A stretch of DNA of 64,000 bases from Mesodorylaimus sp. YZB2_4 (lineage: Eukaryota; Nematoda; Enoplea; Dorylaimida; Dorylaimidae): the NCBI GenBank assembly GCA_030248295.1, contig JASANH010001053.1:248001-312000 (forward strand), written 5' to 3'. The position numbers were made by a program, and so were the translations under genes. Positions 38,201 through 48,511 of this stretch are shown piece by piece; positions within the stretch are counted from its first letter, which is position 1; each line of letters begins with the position of its first letter. A model generated the notes under the pieces. That model was not told the DNA's origin. It was given only the letters and a program-made list of their open reading frames with translations, and did no database searches.

Positions 38201-38646
38201 GGACCAAGTTGAAGTAGTTTACAAAGTGAGATGAAATTCTGGTAAGAAGGTCCTGTGCCTCTGCTAGCAGCAGCATTCCAGGAACTCCATAGAAAATGTA
38301 GCACCAAATATTTCAGGTGGCTTCGTTGACAATCCGCTTCGAGTTCTCTCTGTGGATTATCATTGGGATGTGCGTCTTGGGAGGATTTCTCGACAATAAG
38401 TAAGTACACACTGGATGGTCTTTCCTAGCTTTTGCTAATCACCCTTTCTGCAGGGGCTGGGCGCCCTACGCCGAGGTTATTCGATGTCTTATTTTTTGCA
38501 TTCGATTTTTCCAAATCGTTTGGCCAGACGGATTTATTTGTGCCATTTTCCAATTCATCACTGCACTGTCGCTCGTTTTCTGGGTCAGCATATTGCTGGT
38601 TTCAAATGGAAAAACTATCTCGGCTAGACTCAAGAAGAAGATGTGA
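35285..38646 (+). CDS. agmo: Alkylglycerol monooxygenase (AGMO), tandem copy A
   Basis: AGMO is an ER-membrane, tetrahydrobiopterin-dependent di-iron enzyme that cleaves the O-alkyl bond of ether lipids. Nine exons: 35285-35398, 35453-35586, 35944-36095, 36148-36220, 37012-37357, 37414-37551, 37607-37720, 38317-38399 and 38454-38646, giving 448 residues (human AGMO is about the same length). Fatty-acid-hydroxylase His boxes are WFHRAAH (H129, H133), HSVHHSSEY (142-150) and SHHRVHHGRNRYCIDKNYGG (box at 217-222). Membrane segments lie in exons 2, 3, 7 and 9. Exon 6 carries the AGMO signature YGPGW-x-PGKPRLG. Intron 3 is only 52 nt. All splice sites are GT-AG and in phase. Confidence 0.92.
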
Positions 38647-39486
38647 TTTGTGCATTCAAGTGAGCCAGACCTCTGCAGACCAGAATATTTGGCTCCTATT
38701 AGTGCAAATGGTAGCTAGAAACATCGGGTCTAATATCGATAAGTGCAGGTTCCACATACTTGCTCGAGTGTACTAGACTGACTGGTACCGCATACTGGTC
38801 TTGCGCATGAAGGAACTGTGTAATTATGTCTTAGCACCAATTGCTGATATGATGTTATCTATTTGCCTGTGCCCGATCAAGCAGCATGGATGGAGTCTCT
38901 GTCTGACCAAGTACAGTGATGACCGTACATACAGTACTGTAAAGAATTATGGTCAATCTGGTTGCCTGGTTTCGTGTTTGGTCTATTGAAAAGACGAACA
39001 AAAAGCTTCATTTAAATTGCTTGGTACTGATAAATTAGTACGACTTTACTAGGCTATCATTCTGTCAGGTCATATGTGAACTCCCGATTTGGTCAGCTTC
39101 AAACGAGATTTTGACGGACCTACAGTATGACCGAATTTCACTTCCTTAGACCAGGGACACTAAGCGCTAAGATCAGTCATTACCAATGTTTGCGAGCCAA
39201 AGGTCTCGTCATCGGTTTCGCTTCTAAGCTCGTGTGCGGGGCAAATGGCAAGTAAAACTCAAGTCAGTCGTGGTCCAATTTGTTTGTCGCAGTATGAATG
39301 CATTTTGCCGGCAGTTATCGCAACGTATTTTTCACCTGTGACGAATTGTTCAATTCTTGTTTGGCAACACTGCCGAATCTGGTCCAGTAGCACAAACTTA
39401 AAACCAGCCGTCAGCCACTCGCACACTGCCTTCCGAAGATTGTCTTCGCATGACACCAGTGAGTGCTGACAGTCGGTGCAGAAAGA
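38647..39486. other. Spacer between AGMO copies A and B
   Basis: No gene. The last 60 bp (CTTCGCATGACACCAG before the start of copy B) match the sequence just before copy C, so the proximal promoter was duplicated with the gene. Confidence 0.5.
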
Positions 39487-42400
39487 ATGATGCTGGCAGA
39501 AATAATCGGACCTTATGGTCGCCATATTCGGCAAATTTTTTACCTGGTTGCACCATGGGAGGCCATGCACGAATCTGTGGAAGATGTGCCTCCCGTTGAG
39601 GAAGAGGTAAACCTAGGAGTGTAATTTTGGAAAACTAGCCATTGTTGCCCTTCTAGGTCGCACCATGGCTGACACTATTAATTCTTGTGGAAATATTCCT
39701 CATTTGCAAGAAAGGACCACCACACATCTTTCAAACAGATGATGCAGTGGCTTCGGCGGGCGCCATGTTTCTACAAATAATTGTGAATAAGTATGAGCTG
39801 AATTTTGAAGACAGTCGATAAGATCTTGGAATTTACCAAGAATGTAAAGCCCTGGGAAACATATTTTTGTTTTTTATCATAAACTCTATCAAAGCCCTAT
39901 TAAAGCCCTGTATCAAGTTCTTTTTATTTCATCCAGAATCCAGAAATCCAACAATTAGTTCCCCTCCTCATCCCCACTTCCAATCAAAGGACTAATATAT
40001 GCACAGTATACAGTACAGTAGATGGGGGGGGGGGGGAATCACTTTGGTATGTAAGTCCCTTCTTAGGCCACCTGCTGACTGAGCATGCAGACTGCCAGTT
40101 GATGCATTCCTCTCTGAAGTGGAGTCCCACTGAAATCGTCAAGTTCTTGACTCACTGGGAGTGTGCAAAACAACCAGGCTCACCCCTTCAGAGTTCTATG
40201 TCACTCCTTGTCGATGGCTGCCTACGTGTGGGTGTATGACAACTGGTCGATATATCGACTTCCGTTCAACTCGGTTTGGACATTTTTCATCTCGATAGTT
40301 GTTGTCGACTTTGTTTATTACTGGTTTCATAGAGCTGCGCACGGTAAACGACTTTTAGATCATCACACTTCAACCTAATGTCATGGTCTTTTAGAGGTGA
40401 ACATAATTTGGGCATTCCATTCAGTCCATCACAGTCCCGAGTATTTCAATTACGCGACTTCTCTGAGGTGAGGACCTGCTTATATAGTAGCAGGAAAGGC
40501 AGTAGACTGTTTCCTCATATAGACCATTTCACACACCGCAAAATTTGAATTTCCCGCTACGAACTGCTTATGGCAGTTTTACATAGATAAAGATTCCAAA
40601 CCTGAGCGACCGCTGTATTGAAAAAAATTTTTTATCAATGGTTTTATAGTTTCTGACTAATCCTTCGTTTCGTTTTGAAAAAAGGCCCAGAGTTGTCGTT
40701 TGGCCAGCCCAAAAAAGCTATGAAATGCAGAACGCGCACAGCCGTAAAAGTATGGGACTTTCATCTATGCGAAACTGTCACAAGGGGCTTGCAGCGGGAA
40801 ATTCAAATTTTGGGCTGAAGGAGACCTGCAAAACGGTCTATAAGCTTCCCAAACGGTCATGAACGACCACTTCATACCTATTTTCCAAAAAATTTGAAAA
40901 AGGTTCGCCGAAGTAATCTTCTATGACCCCTTATATTGTAGTAAAAATATCTTCTCGCTCTGCTGCGCGAAAATGAATGATCGACAGCGCGCACAGGGAA
41001 AGGGACGCGAATAATGTGCTACAGTCTCACCCCCAGAAGATTTAAAAGTGCAACCTGCCAAAAACTAGAAATAACGGGAAAGTCTTTAAGACTGCTCTTT
41101 TATAGGCAAAATGCTCTTCAGCTCTTTGTCTCCAACTTGTACTACGCACCCCTGGGCTTGTTCATCCCGCCAGGAACCTTCCTCGTGCATGAGCTGATGA
41201 ACCGTGCGTATCAATTCTGGCTGCATTCGGAACTCATCGGTAAGCTGGGTCCGATGGAGTGGATCATGGTCACCCCGTCTCATCATCGAGTCCATCATGG
41301 ACGCAATCGATATTGCATCGACAAAAATTATGGTGGTTTTTTCATAATTTGGGATCGTATTTTTGGCACATTCGAGGGCGAACGCGACTCGGAACCAGTG
41401 CTCTATGGACTAACGCACAACATCAATTCATTCGATACAATAAGGGTCCAGGTGATCAGTCCCTGACTCGCGTGGCCCCCTGATTTTCAAACCTATTCTT
41501 TTTTCAGTTCTTTCACCTGAAGCACATGCTATTCGAAAAATTGCCTTCAGTTGATGGAGTACGAAACAAATTAAAAGCGCTGTTTTATGGGCCCGGTTGG
41601 GCGCCTGGAAAGCCACGATTGGGTAATTTGGAGGACATTCCTGAGGTATCGGTTTCTATTGCTCTTCGTCAAACTGCCAATTTGCAAGTTATTTGTGATT
41701 TGTCTGGTCTGTATCAATGCAGCATCAATCTGAGGCGTGCCAGGTCCAACATCGGACACTCGAACCCGAAAAAGTCGGGTTTGGGTTGGGTCGGGTTTCG
41801 ATTTTGGAGCTACAAAAAACCTGACTTTTATGGCTCAGAAAAATGGAACAAAATTTCTCGATACAGAGTGGCTTCTCAAACTCCTTTATAGCCCACTGTT
41901 TTGCACGTAATTTGGATAAAATTAATATGGAAATGTAGAAGATATATCTTCAGCATGAGAAATGAATATCTTGGTCGAAAATTCAGAAAAAAGTCGGGTT
42001 GGGCCGGGACGGGTTTGGGGCAGAAATTTCTCGGGTCGGGTCCGGTTCGGGTTTTGGATTTTAGGTCTCGGGTCGGGTCGAGTAAAATTTCTTTTACCCG
42101 ATGTCGGACCTGAAACGCGTGACGCCTCCAAGTGCCAGCTCGTTTTAGAGGATCTACTACGTACACCCAGACGAGCTTCCACTTATTTTTCAGGCAGTTC
42201 CAATAAAGCGATACCATTCGGGTGTGGCACCTTCTGTGACAGCTTATTCACTTGCTCAGTTTCTAATCTACCTGTTTTCATACGAAATATTCGCCAAAAC
42301 GATGAAGGTACGGTAGGTGAAGGTAACGCTAGCATTTTTGGGTCTCTGTACTCGTCTTTAGTTTTGATTTAAGGTTAGCCGAATACTTGCTGGTGGATTT

Positions 42401-43068
42401 CAGACGATAATAATTTTAAAAGCCCTCAAAACTTTCTCGAATCAGGAAAAACACGGAAACCCTGACACTTGAGTCTTACTCTTAGTTTAACAGTCTTATC
42501 GCGTGGCGCGGGCCATCTAGCATCTTGTCAGGACACGAGACTGCATAGCACAAAACTGCTAAGACTGCTGCTGGACCGCCACAGAGTAACCTCAGGATGG
42601 GAGTAAAATATGGTTTCAGTTGGCAGCTCGCATCCAAAGTGAAGTGAAACTTCGTTGTAGAAACTTTCTATCCCGGGCCTCAGGAAACAGCAGCATTCCA
42701 GGACTTTCAGAAACTGTAGCATGGAACAAATATTTTAGGTGGCACCGTTGACAGTCCGCTTCGAGTTCTCCCTGTGGATAATCATTGGGATGTGCGTCCT
42801 AGGAGGACTTCTCGACAACAAGTAAGCGTACCCCAAATGGTCTTGCCTCACTTTTGCTAATCACCCTTTCTGCAGGGGCTGGGCGCCCTACGCCGAGGTT
42901 ATTCGATGTCTTATTTTTTGCATTCGATTTTTCCCAATCGTTTGGCCAGACGGATTTATTTGTGCCATTTTCCAATTCATCACTGCACTGTCGCTCCTTT
43001 TCTGGATCAGCATATTGCTGGTTTCAAATGGAAAAACTATCTCGGCTAGACTCAAGAAGAAGATATGA
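39487..43068 (+). CDS. agmo: Alkylglycerol monooxygenase (AGMO), tandem copy B
   Basis: Nine exons: 39487-39606, 39657-39790, 40192-40343, 40395-40467, 41106-41451, 41508-41645, 42194-42307, 42739-42821 and 42876-43068, giving 450 residues. Exons 2-9 match copies A and C in length to the base. All three His boxes are kept, but the second reads HHSPEY where copy A and vertebrate AGMO have HHSSE. Start MMLAEIIGPYG aligns with MVLAELIGPYA of copy C. Introns 4 and 6 carry private insertions (MITE-2 at 40518-40842 and a GGGTCGGGT element at 41741-42112). No frame break; probably functional. Confidence 0.9.
40518..40842. mobile_element. MITE-2 copy 1, in AGMO-B intron 4
   Basis: 325 bp between inverted ends TATAGACCATTT and AAACGGTCTATA. 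The inner arms TTTGAATTTCCCGC (40547 on) and GCGGGAAATTCAAA (about 40794 on) also pair. The interior CTGCTTATGGCAGTTTTA has a counterpart in the copy at 53962-54309. No coding capacity. Confidence 0.68.
41741..42112. mobile_element. Inverted-repeat element rich in TCGGGT, in AGMO-B intron 6
   Basis: 372 bp with ends CAGGTCCAACATCGG and CCGATGTCGGACCTG (one mismatch over 15). Inside are two blocks of GGGTCGGGT/GGGTTTGGG-type repeats (41788-41808 and 41993-42083). Intron 6 of copies A and C is short, about 55-60 nt, so this is an insertion private to copy B. No target duplication was found. Subterminal GGGTC repeats resemble those of the element at 33105-34468. Confidence 0.6.
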
Positions 43069-44200
43069 TGTGTGCTGTACATTTTAGTAGGGTTACTCGT
43101 TTTTTGGCTAGTTTGGTGTTTGATCGATTTGAACTTACTGCTCCGATAAATTTCTTGGTTCTAATCGAATGAGTTTCATTTGATAACGCCGTTGGTATCT
43201 GAACAATTTGATTGTATCCACGATGTGATCGATAGCCGGGTTAACGATAACTAGTTACGTACTGAAGAACTAACGTTACTCTAGAGTAGCTCGTCAGTCC
43301 AAACATTGAAGCTTCTCGCTCTTTCTCGCCTGCTGTAACTCTCACTCTGTCTAACGTGAAGTTTCCGATAGTGTGATTACCTCTCTACTCTTCGCTGACT
43401 AACGGAAATGATAAGCCCAATCAATAATCTACCCCACACATGTGGCAGCAAAACGTAAAATCCACTGTTTCTTTGATAATACATTCGTCAATTCCATATT
43501 TCCATTCACCTCTTCCTCTCCCTTCCTAGCCACCCACATAATCACCAGCCACCAACTCTTCTGGCGCTCACTGCGTTGTTTCGTGGTCAGTAAATAGTGC
43601 AGTGGATTTTTCTATTTCTATTAACTTCTTGCCGAAACACAATACTGTGCACTCTGAGACAGCAAGCCACATAAGGTATAAAGTGAAGGATAAATAAAGT
43701 CAAGAGCAAAACCATTAAAAAGTCGTCAGAGAAAACTTCATCGATGAACTTATAAAATTATGGTCTTCGACAAAGCTTTTTTAAACATATTTCTATCTGT
43801 AATCGAGGCAACTTCATATGGCAACGAGTTCCATGCATTCATAGATCTATACAAAAAACTTTGCGTAAAACGTTAGTAGTTTGGGATTGGAACAATCAAG
43901 TGATGAGGTTCTGTCAAGCGAGCACTAAAACGTGAACCTGAATCCGTTTTGAGAATAAAAAATAATTCGGAAAATCGTGTGTGCCATTGTAATATTTGTG
44001 GAGCAGGCATAATTTAAGACATTTTCTACGATCATGAAGTAAAGACCACCCCATCTGACTAAATACAGTCTCATACGACAAGTTCCAATCTTTCAAAATC
44101 ATACGCAGCGCAAAAAATTAATTGAGATCGCTTAAGCTCCTGAATATCTTTTTTAAAAACGGAGTCCCAAGATACACATCCGTATGCAAGAATTGATCTT

Positions 44201-44230
44201 TATATATATACTGTATATATATATATATAT
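44201..44230. repeat. (TA)n run, 3' tail of the L1/Tx1-like LINE
   Basis: TATATATATACTGTATATATATATATAT directly abuts the left target duplication, so it is read as the LINE's simple-repeat tail (written in two blocks: TATATATATACTG and TATATATATATATAT). Confidence 0.7.
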
Positions 44231-46114
44231 TCCTTCTTTTACATTAACGTTTAGTCATTATAAATGATACTGTTAGTATGGCCAAATAAGTGCTAACCAA
44301 AAGTCAGTGCAAACACACGAACACGGGCATGATCAGCTGCCATTGACGCTTTAGCAAATCCAACTTTCCAACTCTATAAGCAAGCAGAAACATAACGTGA
44401 TACCAGCTACGTATCGACCGAATAAATCCAGAAAAAACAGGTATGTTTTCCTTGTGCTTACAAGAATATATGTCAAAGCGGGCCCAGAGCAATAGAATGT
44501 TGACGGGTATACTGTATTCAACAGAACCAAGTAAATATGTCTCAACCGACAATGCAGCATCGACTCCAAGTGAACGTAACCTTCTTTCCAGCTCCTCCCA
44601 CAGCTCACGGACACTAGCACACGCAAAAAATAATGTTCGATAGTGTCAATAGCATTTTCGCGCCAATGGCATGTTTCTGACTTCTTAATTTTCCTCAGAA
44701 AAAAAGATGGCGATCCGTTGGAGTTAGGCGGTGCAGGAGCCTCCACTGGAAACTGATTAGAGCGGGTTGTAACCGAAAGCGAGTGAGCTGGCGAAAATAA
44801 GGTAGGATCTCTGGAATATCAAGTGATCTCTGCCAGGAGAGCTGCGAGGCAGGTACAGAAACACCTAATTTGACCAAAAAAGAGTAAAAAGTCTTAGATC
44901 TAGCCTGGGGTACAGATTGGCAGGACCTTAAATGCGGATTAAAGAGGACAGGTTTAGGAACAGAGTTGAAGAATTCAGCCAGCTCAGAAATGACCGCAGA
45001 AGACGAACGTATTGTACGCTTCCTCTGAGGGGAAACAGAAGACGACATCTGAGAAAAATGAAGCCACTCACTGATAGGCAGCCCATACCTACTCCTTATT
45101 TCCTCGAATGTTAGAGGGTTACCCTGCGCAGAAAACAGCTGACCCAAACAAAAAATGCCAGCGTCAGCCCAAGTCTTAAAAAAGAAGGGCTTTTTGTTAG
45201 ACACGAGATCTCTATTATTCCACAGAATAATCTTTGCTGTGTCTTCGGGACTAGCGATAGGACCTCGTCGTTTAGGCAAAGAAAACCAGTCGACTAAGAT
45301 CTGCCTGTAGAATGATGGAAAAACAGGAGTAAGGAACTTTGGGTCAAAATCACAGGCAAAAAGGAGCACCCCATCGAAAGGTGACAAAAGGCAATTGAGA
45401 AAATGCCTCCAACCGGGAGATTCAGAATCCATCAGGAAACGTGACAGTCAGGCGGGCCGAAGACTTTTCGCGCACAGACCAATATCTATGATACTGAGGC
45501 CTCCATCCTGAATAGGCGCGGGGGCCAAGGTCCGCATGACCTCAGAGCGAGAATTCCAGATAAACAGCTCAGGACCTGCAGGGCGGTTCCTGTAGGACCG
45601 TAAAAGCTTAGACGATGGAAGGGGAAACTGAAGCGGATAAGTGATTTTGGATAAACACAAGGTTTTAACTATCAAATTTCTGCCAATAATACTCAATCCG
45701 CGCAGTTTCCGTCTATTGAGAAGAGCATCATTGGTTTCGATACCTTTCGTAAAATTTAAACGGTACCCTTCAGTCTCATCTGCACGATTCAAAAAGGCAC
45801 CTGAATATTTATATGGTCCTCTCTCGATGCGGCATCCCAGCGCGTCAGCATCTCTTAGAACAAAAATTAGGACTTTCCTAAGGTTCAGACGAAGACCCGA
45901 TGGCTGTCCAAACGCACGGAAAATTTCAACAGCTCGATGCACAGACAAGGAGGTAGTATGAGTAGTACAGGTATCGTCAGCGAAGTGCAATATGGGTAGT
46001 TTTGAAGAACCCAGATCAAGAGCTGTTGCGGTCATTTCTACTTCATAATAAGAGGCCAGAGCCTGCATAGAAAGAATGAGAGGGACGGGGGAAGATGAAG
46101 AGGGAAGAGGATAT

Positions 46115-46294
46115 TGTAACCAGCGCATCCAGGCGCCGGGAGATAGTCGAGACCGAAGTCTCTAGGCAGAAACTCCGACTGGAGGAAGGCAAGTCTCGCG
46201 ACTATACCTGCCCCGGAAACATCAACCGAAGAGGTTGACGTCCCAGCCAGGGAAGCGTATCGATTACTCCCAACCGCCAGATTTGCTGGTTACA
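46115..46294 (-). mobile_element. MITE-1 copy 3, inside the L1/Tx1-like LINE
   Basis: 180 bp with perfect 10-bp inverted ends TGTAACCAGC and GCTGGTTACA, flanked by ATAT (46111-46114 and 46295-46298). It matches the element at 2877-3057 in inverse orientation. The LINE sequence reads from the RQG box (FPIQRGCRQG) on one side to its continuation on the other, so it is a clean later insertion. It is the best-preserved copy. Confidence 0.8.
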
Positions 46295-46857
46295 ATATAA
46301 GAACGCCCTGCCGACAACCACGCTGGATTGGAAAAAACGGAGTTAAATTATTGTTAGCACGTATAGAGGATTAAACATCAGAATTACACAATCGGATGGA
46401 CTCTATAAAGAATTTTGGAAATTTCATAGCTTCCAGCAAACTGCACAGAAAATCCCATTCAATCAAGTCAGAGGCTTTTTTAAAGTCACGCAAAACAATA
46501 TAGCCGTCCGACTTTTCAGGCTTATAGCCAGAAATTAGATCAGATAAGGTTCTTATATGCTCACAGATAAATCGACCCTTCAGATAAGACATCTGTTCAC
46601 CGGAAATCAATTTAGGCAAGACTTTCGTCAGCCTAATTGCTAGTGCTTTAGAGAAGATTTTGTAATCACAACTGAGAAGGGCGATCGGGCGTCTAGACGA
46701 CTGAAATTTTGGTTTATCCGCTTCAGGCACAGGTTTAGGTATTAACCGAATACAAGAACGCCTTTGGTCGCGAGAAAGAGTGCCAACTTCATATGAGTAA
46801 TCTGGAAATTTTGGAAAAGCATTTGGTTTCTGTCGACGACGTGGTACCAACAGCGCT

Positions 46858-47015
46858 TTGATTGTTGCAACGGAATTTATCCACTCATTGATCAATTCAA
46901 AGCAATCTCGATACGTAGCTGGAATCTTTCTCGACGTCCACAGAGCCTTTGATAAGGTGCCACATTCGCTTTTGTTACATTCCCTGTCCGAAAAGCATCT
47001 ATTACAACCAAAGAT
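46858..47015 (+). mobile_element. Inverted fragment of the CR1-like reverse transcriptase
   Basis: On the plus strand this reads ATEFIHSLINSKQSRYVAGI, FLDVHRAFDKVPHSLLLHSL and SEKHLLQPKIIR, nearly the same as the minus-strand reverse transcriptase at 47700-47885. It lies in opposite orientation, inside the L1/Tx1-like LINE. It keeps four residues (LLHS) lost from the longer copy, so it came from another or older copy. Confidence 0.72.
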
Positions 47016-48511
47016 TATTCGCCACTGCCGAAAAAGCCACTGGCGAAAAAAGGGAGACAGCTCGCGCCAAAATTTCTTGAAAAATTCAGAGGGAAAACCC
47101 GAAAGAAGCAGGGGCTTTATTACCTGGGAATTCAAGAATTGATCTTACACACGCGTTGTGAACAGTAGCTCAAACTTGAGAGGAAATCGAACGACCAAAC
47201 TTGCGATTAATGGCACCAATCATAGACTTTGCCCGTTTGCTGACTTCAAAAATATGATCAGAAAACTTCAGATCGTGATCAAAAAGAACTCCTACAGTAG
47301 GTATCTGGCAGAGTTCCAAACATGCAAAGATGCATTATTCAAAAAAGGAAGATCTTTGTAAAGTCGGGACTAGGACCATAACAAAAAATCAAAACTTGTG
47401 TTTTAGTCGGATTGAGATTCAGTCCGGCCGACGTAATCCATTTTACAATAAAATCCAAGGCAGGTTGTGCCGATCGATCAACAGCGGCGGGTGATTTTGA
47501 AGGAGCCATTAAAAGAAGGTCGTCCGCATAAGCTTGCAACCGAAATTCAGGAAATCGACTTCCGAAATCACGTAACAATTCATCGAAGTACGCGATAAAG
47601 AGTGTTGGTCCGGGAATACTGCCCTGTGGGACGCCGCAAGGAATTGATACTGAGTTGGAAGCGCAACAATTGATCGAGACCGATTGTGTGCGACCATTCA
47701 AATATGATGCAATCCATCGAATAATCTTTGGTTGTAATAGATGCTTTTCGGACAACGAATGTGGCACCTTATCAAAGGCTCTGTGGACGTCGAGAAAGAT
47801 TCCAGCTACGTATCGAGATTTCTTTGAATTGATCAATGAGTGAATGAATTCCGTGGCACCAATCAAAGCACTGCTGGTGCCTGGTACCACGTCGTCGACA
47901 GAAACCGTGCTGATGGGCTGAGAATCTTATTTTCGATCTAATCAAGGAATCGAATTGCTTTTCCAAAATTTTCGATAATAGCGATAGCAGCGGAATCGGT
48001 CGATAATTTCCACAATCGCTGCGATCTCCAGACTTCGGGATAGCAATAACTTTTGCATTTTTCCACAATCAGGGAAATGTCGCCACGGCTATTGATCACA
48101 TTGTTCCGAGTCATTCGTTTTCTCCTTGACATTTTAGACTTTTCCTTAATCTTTTATTGGTGTCTGCCCCAGAGCTCGCTGCGGCTGTTTCAAATCACAG
48201 TAATATTATGAACATGAATACGCATACTACCTCAACGAACAACCTCGGAAAGCAATGTGAGGATTTCTTTTCGAAGAGTAACTTTTTACTCATGTTCTGT
48301 CTCTTACACTAGATTAGATGCGATGCATTCTGTCTGCAGCTGCCGCATCGTAGGGTCACCAGAGAAACACCAGTTTAGACTGTGCTGCTCCAAATCTAGT
48401 CTTTCTAACCACGTCTAAAGTACGGAAACTGAATACATTCACTGTAAACTGTGCGTTAACCAGCAACGCACTCTCTCTTCATGTTTGTCTTCGCATGACA
48501 CCAGCAGAAGG

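Larger units (their letters stand above)
44201..47132 (-). mobile_element. L1/Tx1-like LINE inserted in the CR1-like LINE
   Basis: Bracketed by the 14-bp direct repeat CAAGAATTGATCTT (44187-44200 and 47133-47146), the mark of target-primed insertion. The minus strand reads LSGFPSEFFKKFWRELSPFF, then RRPIALLSCDYKIFSKALAIRL, YIVLRDFKKASDLIEWDFL and the catalytic FADD (45980), and ends in an RT-associated Cys/His segment (C-x-W...TIEHYFL) near 44650. The 3' end is a (TA)n tail at 44201-44230. It is 5'-truncated at the reverse transcriptase and broken by a MITE and by an inverted CR1 scrap. The clade call is by motif style only. Confidence 0.85.
43750..48130 (-). mobile_element. CR1/Jockey-like LINE, interrupted and decayed
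   Basis: On the minus strand the reverse transcriptase begins near 48068 (CGNYRPIPLLSLLSKILEKQ). It continues with GIFLDVHRAFDKVPHS, CGVPQGSIPGPTLF and the catalytic YADD near 47530, and a GVLFDHDLKFSDHI block near 47270. It resumes after the inserted element with RSILAYGCVSWDSVFKKDIQ at about 44180 and ends with the typical LINE tail NAWNSLPYEVASITDRNMFKK, stop at 43750-43752. Frame shifts and a 12-bp loss after FDKVPHS make it non-functional. The 5' part, including any endonuclease, is missing. Confidence 0.82.
43069..48511. other. Spacer between AGMO copies B and C, filled by nested retrotransposons
   Basis: 43069-43700 is plain non-coding sequence whose first part resembles the 3' flank of copy C near 52540. 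From 43750 to 48130 lie the nested LINE remains listed separately. 48131-48511 is the upstream region of copy C. Confidence 0.6.
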
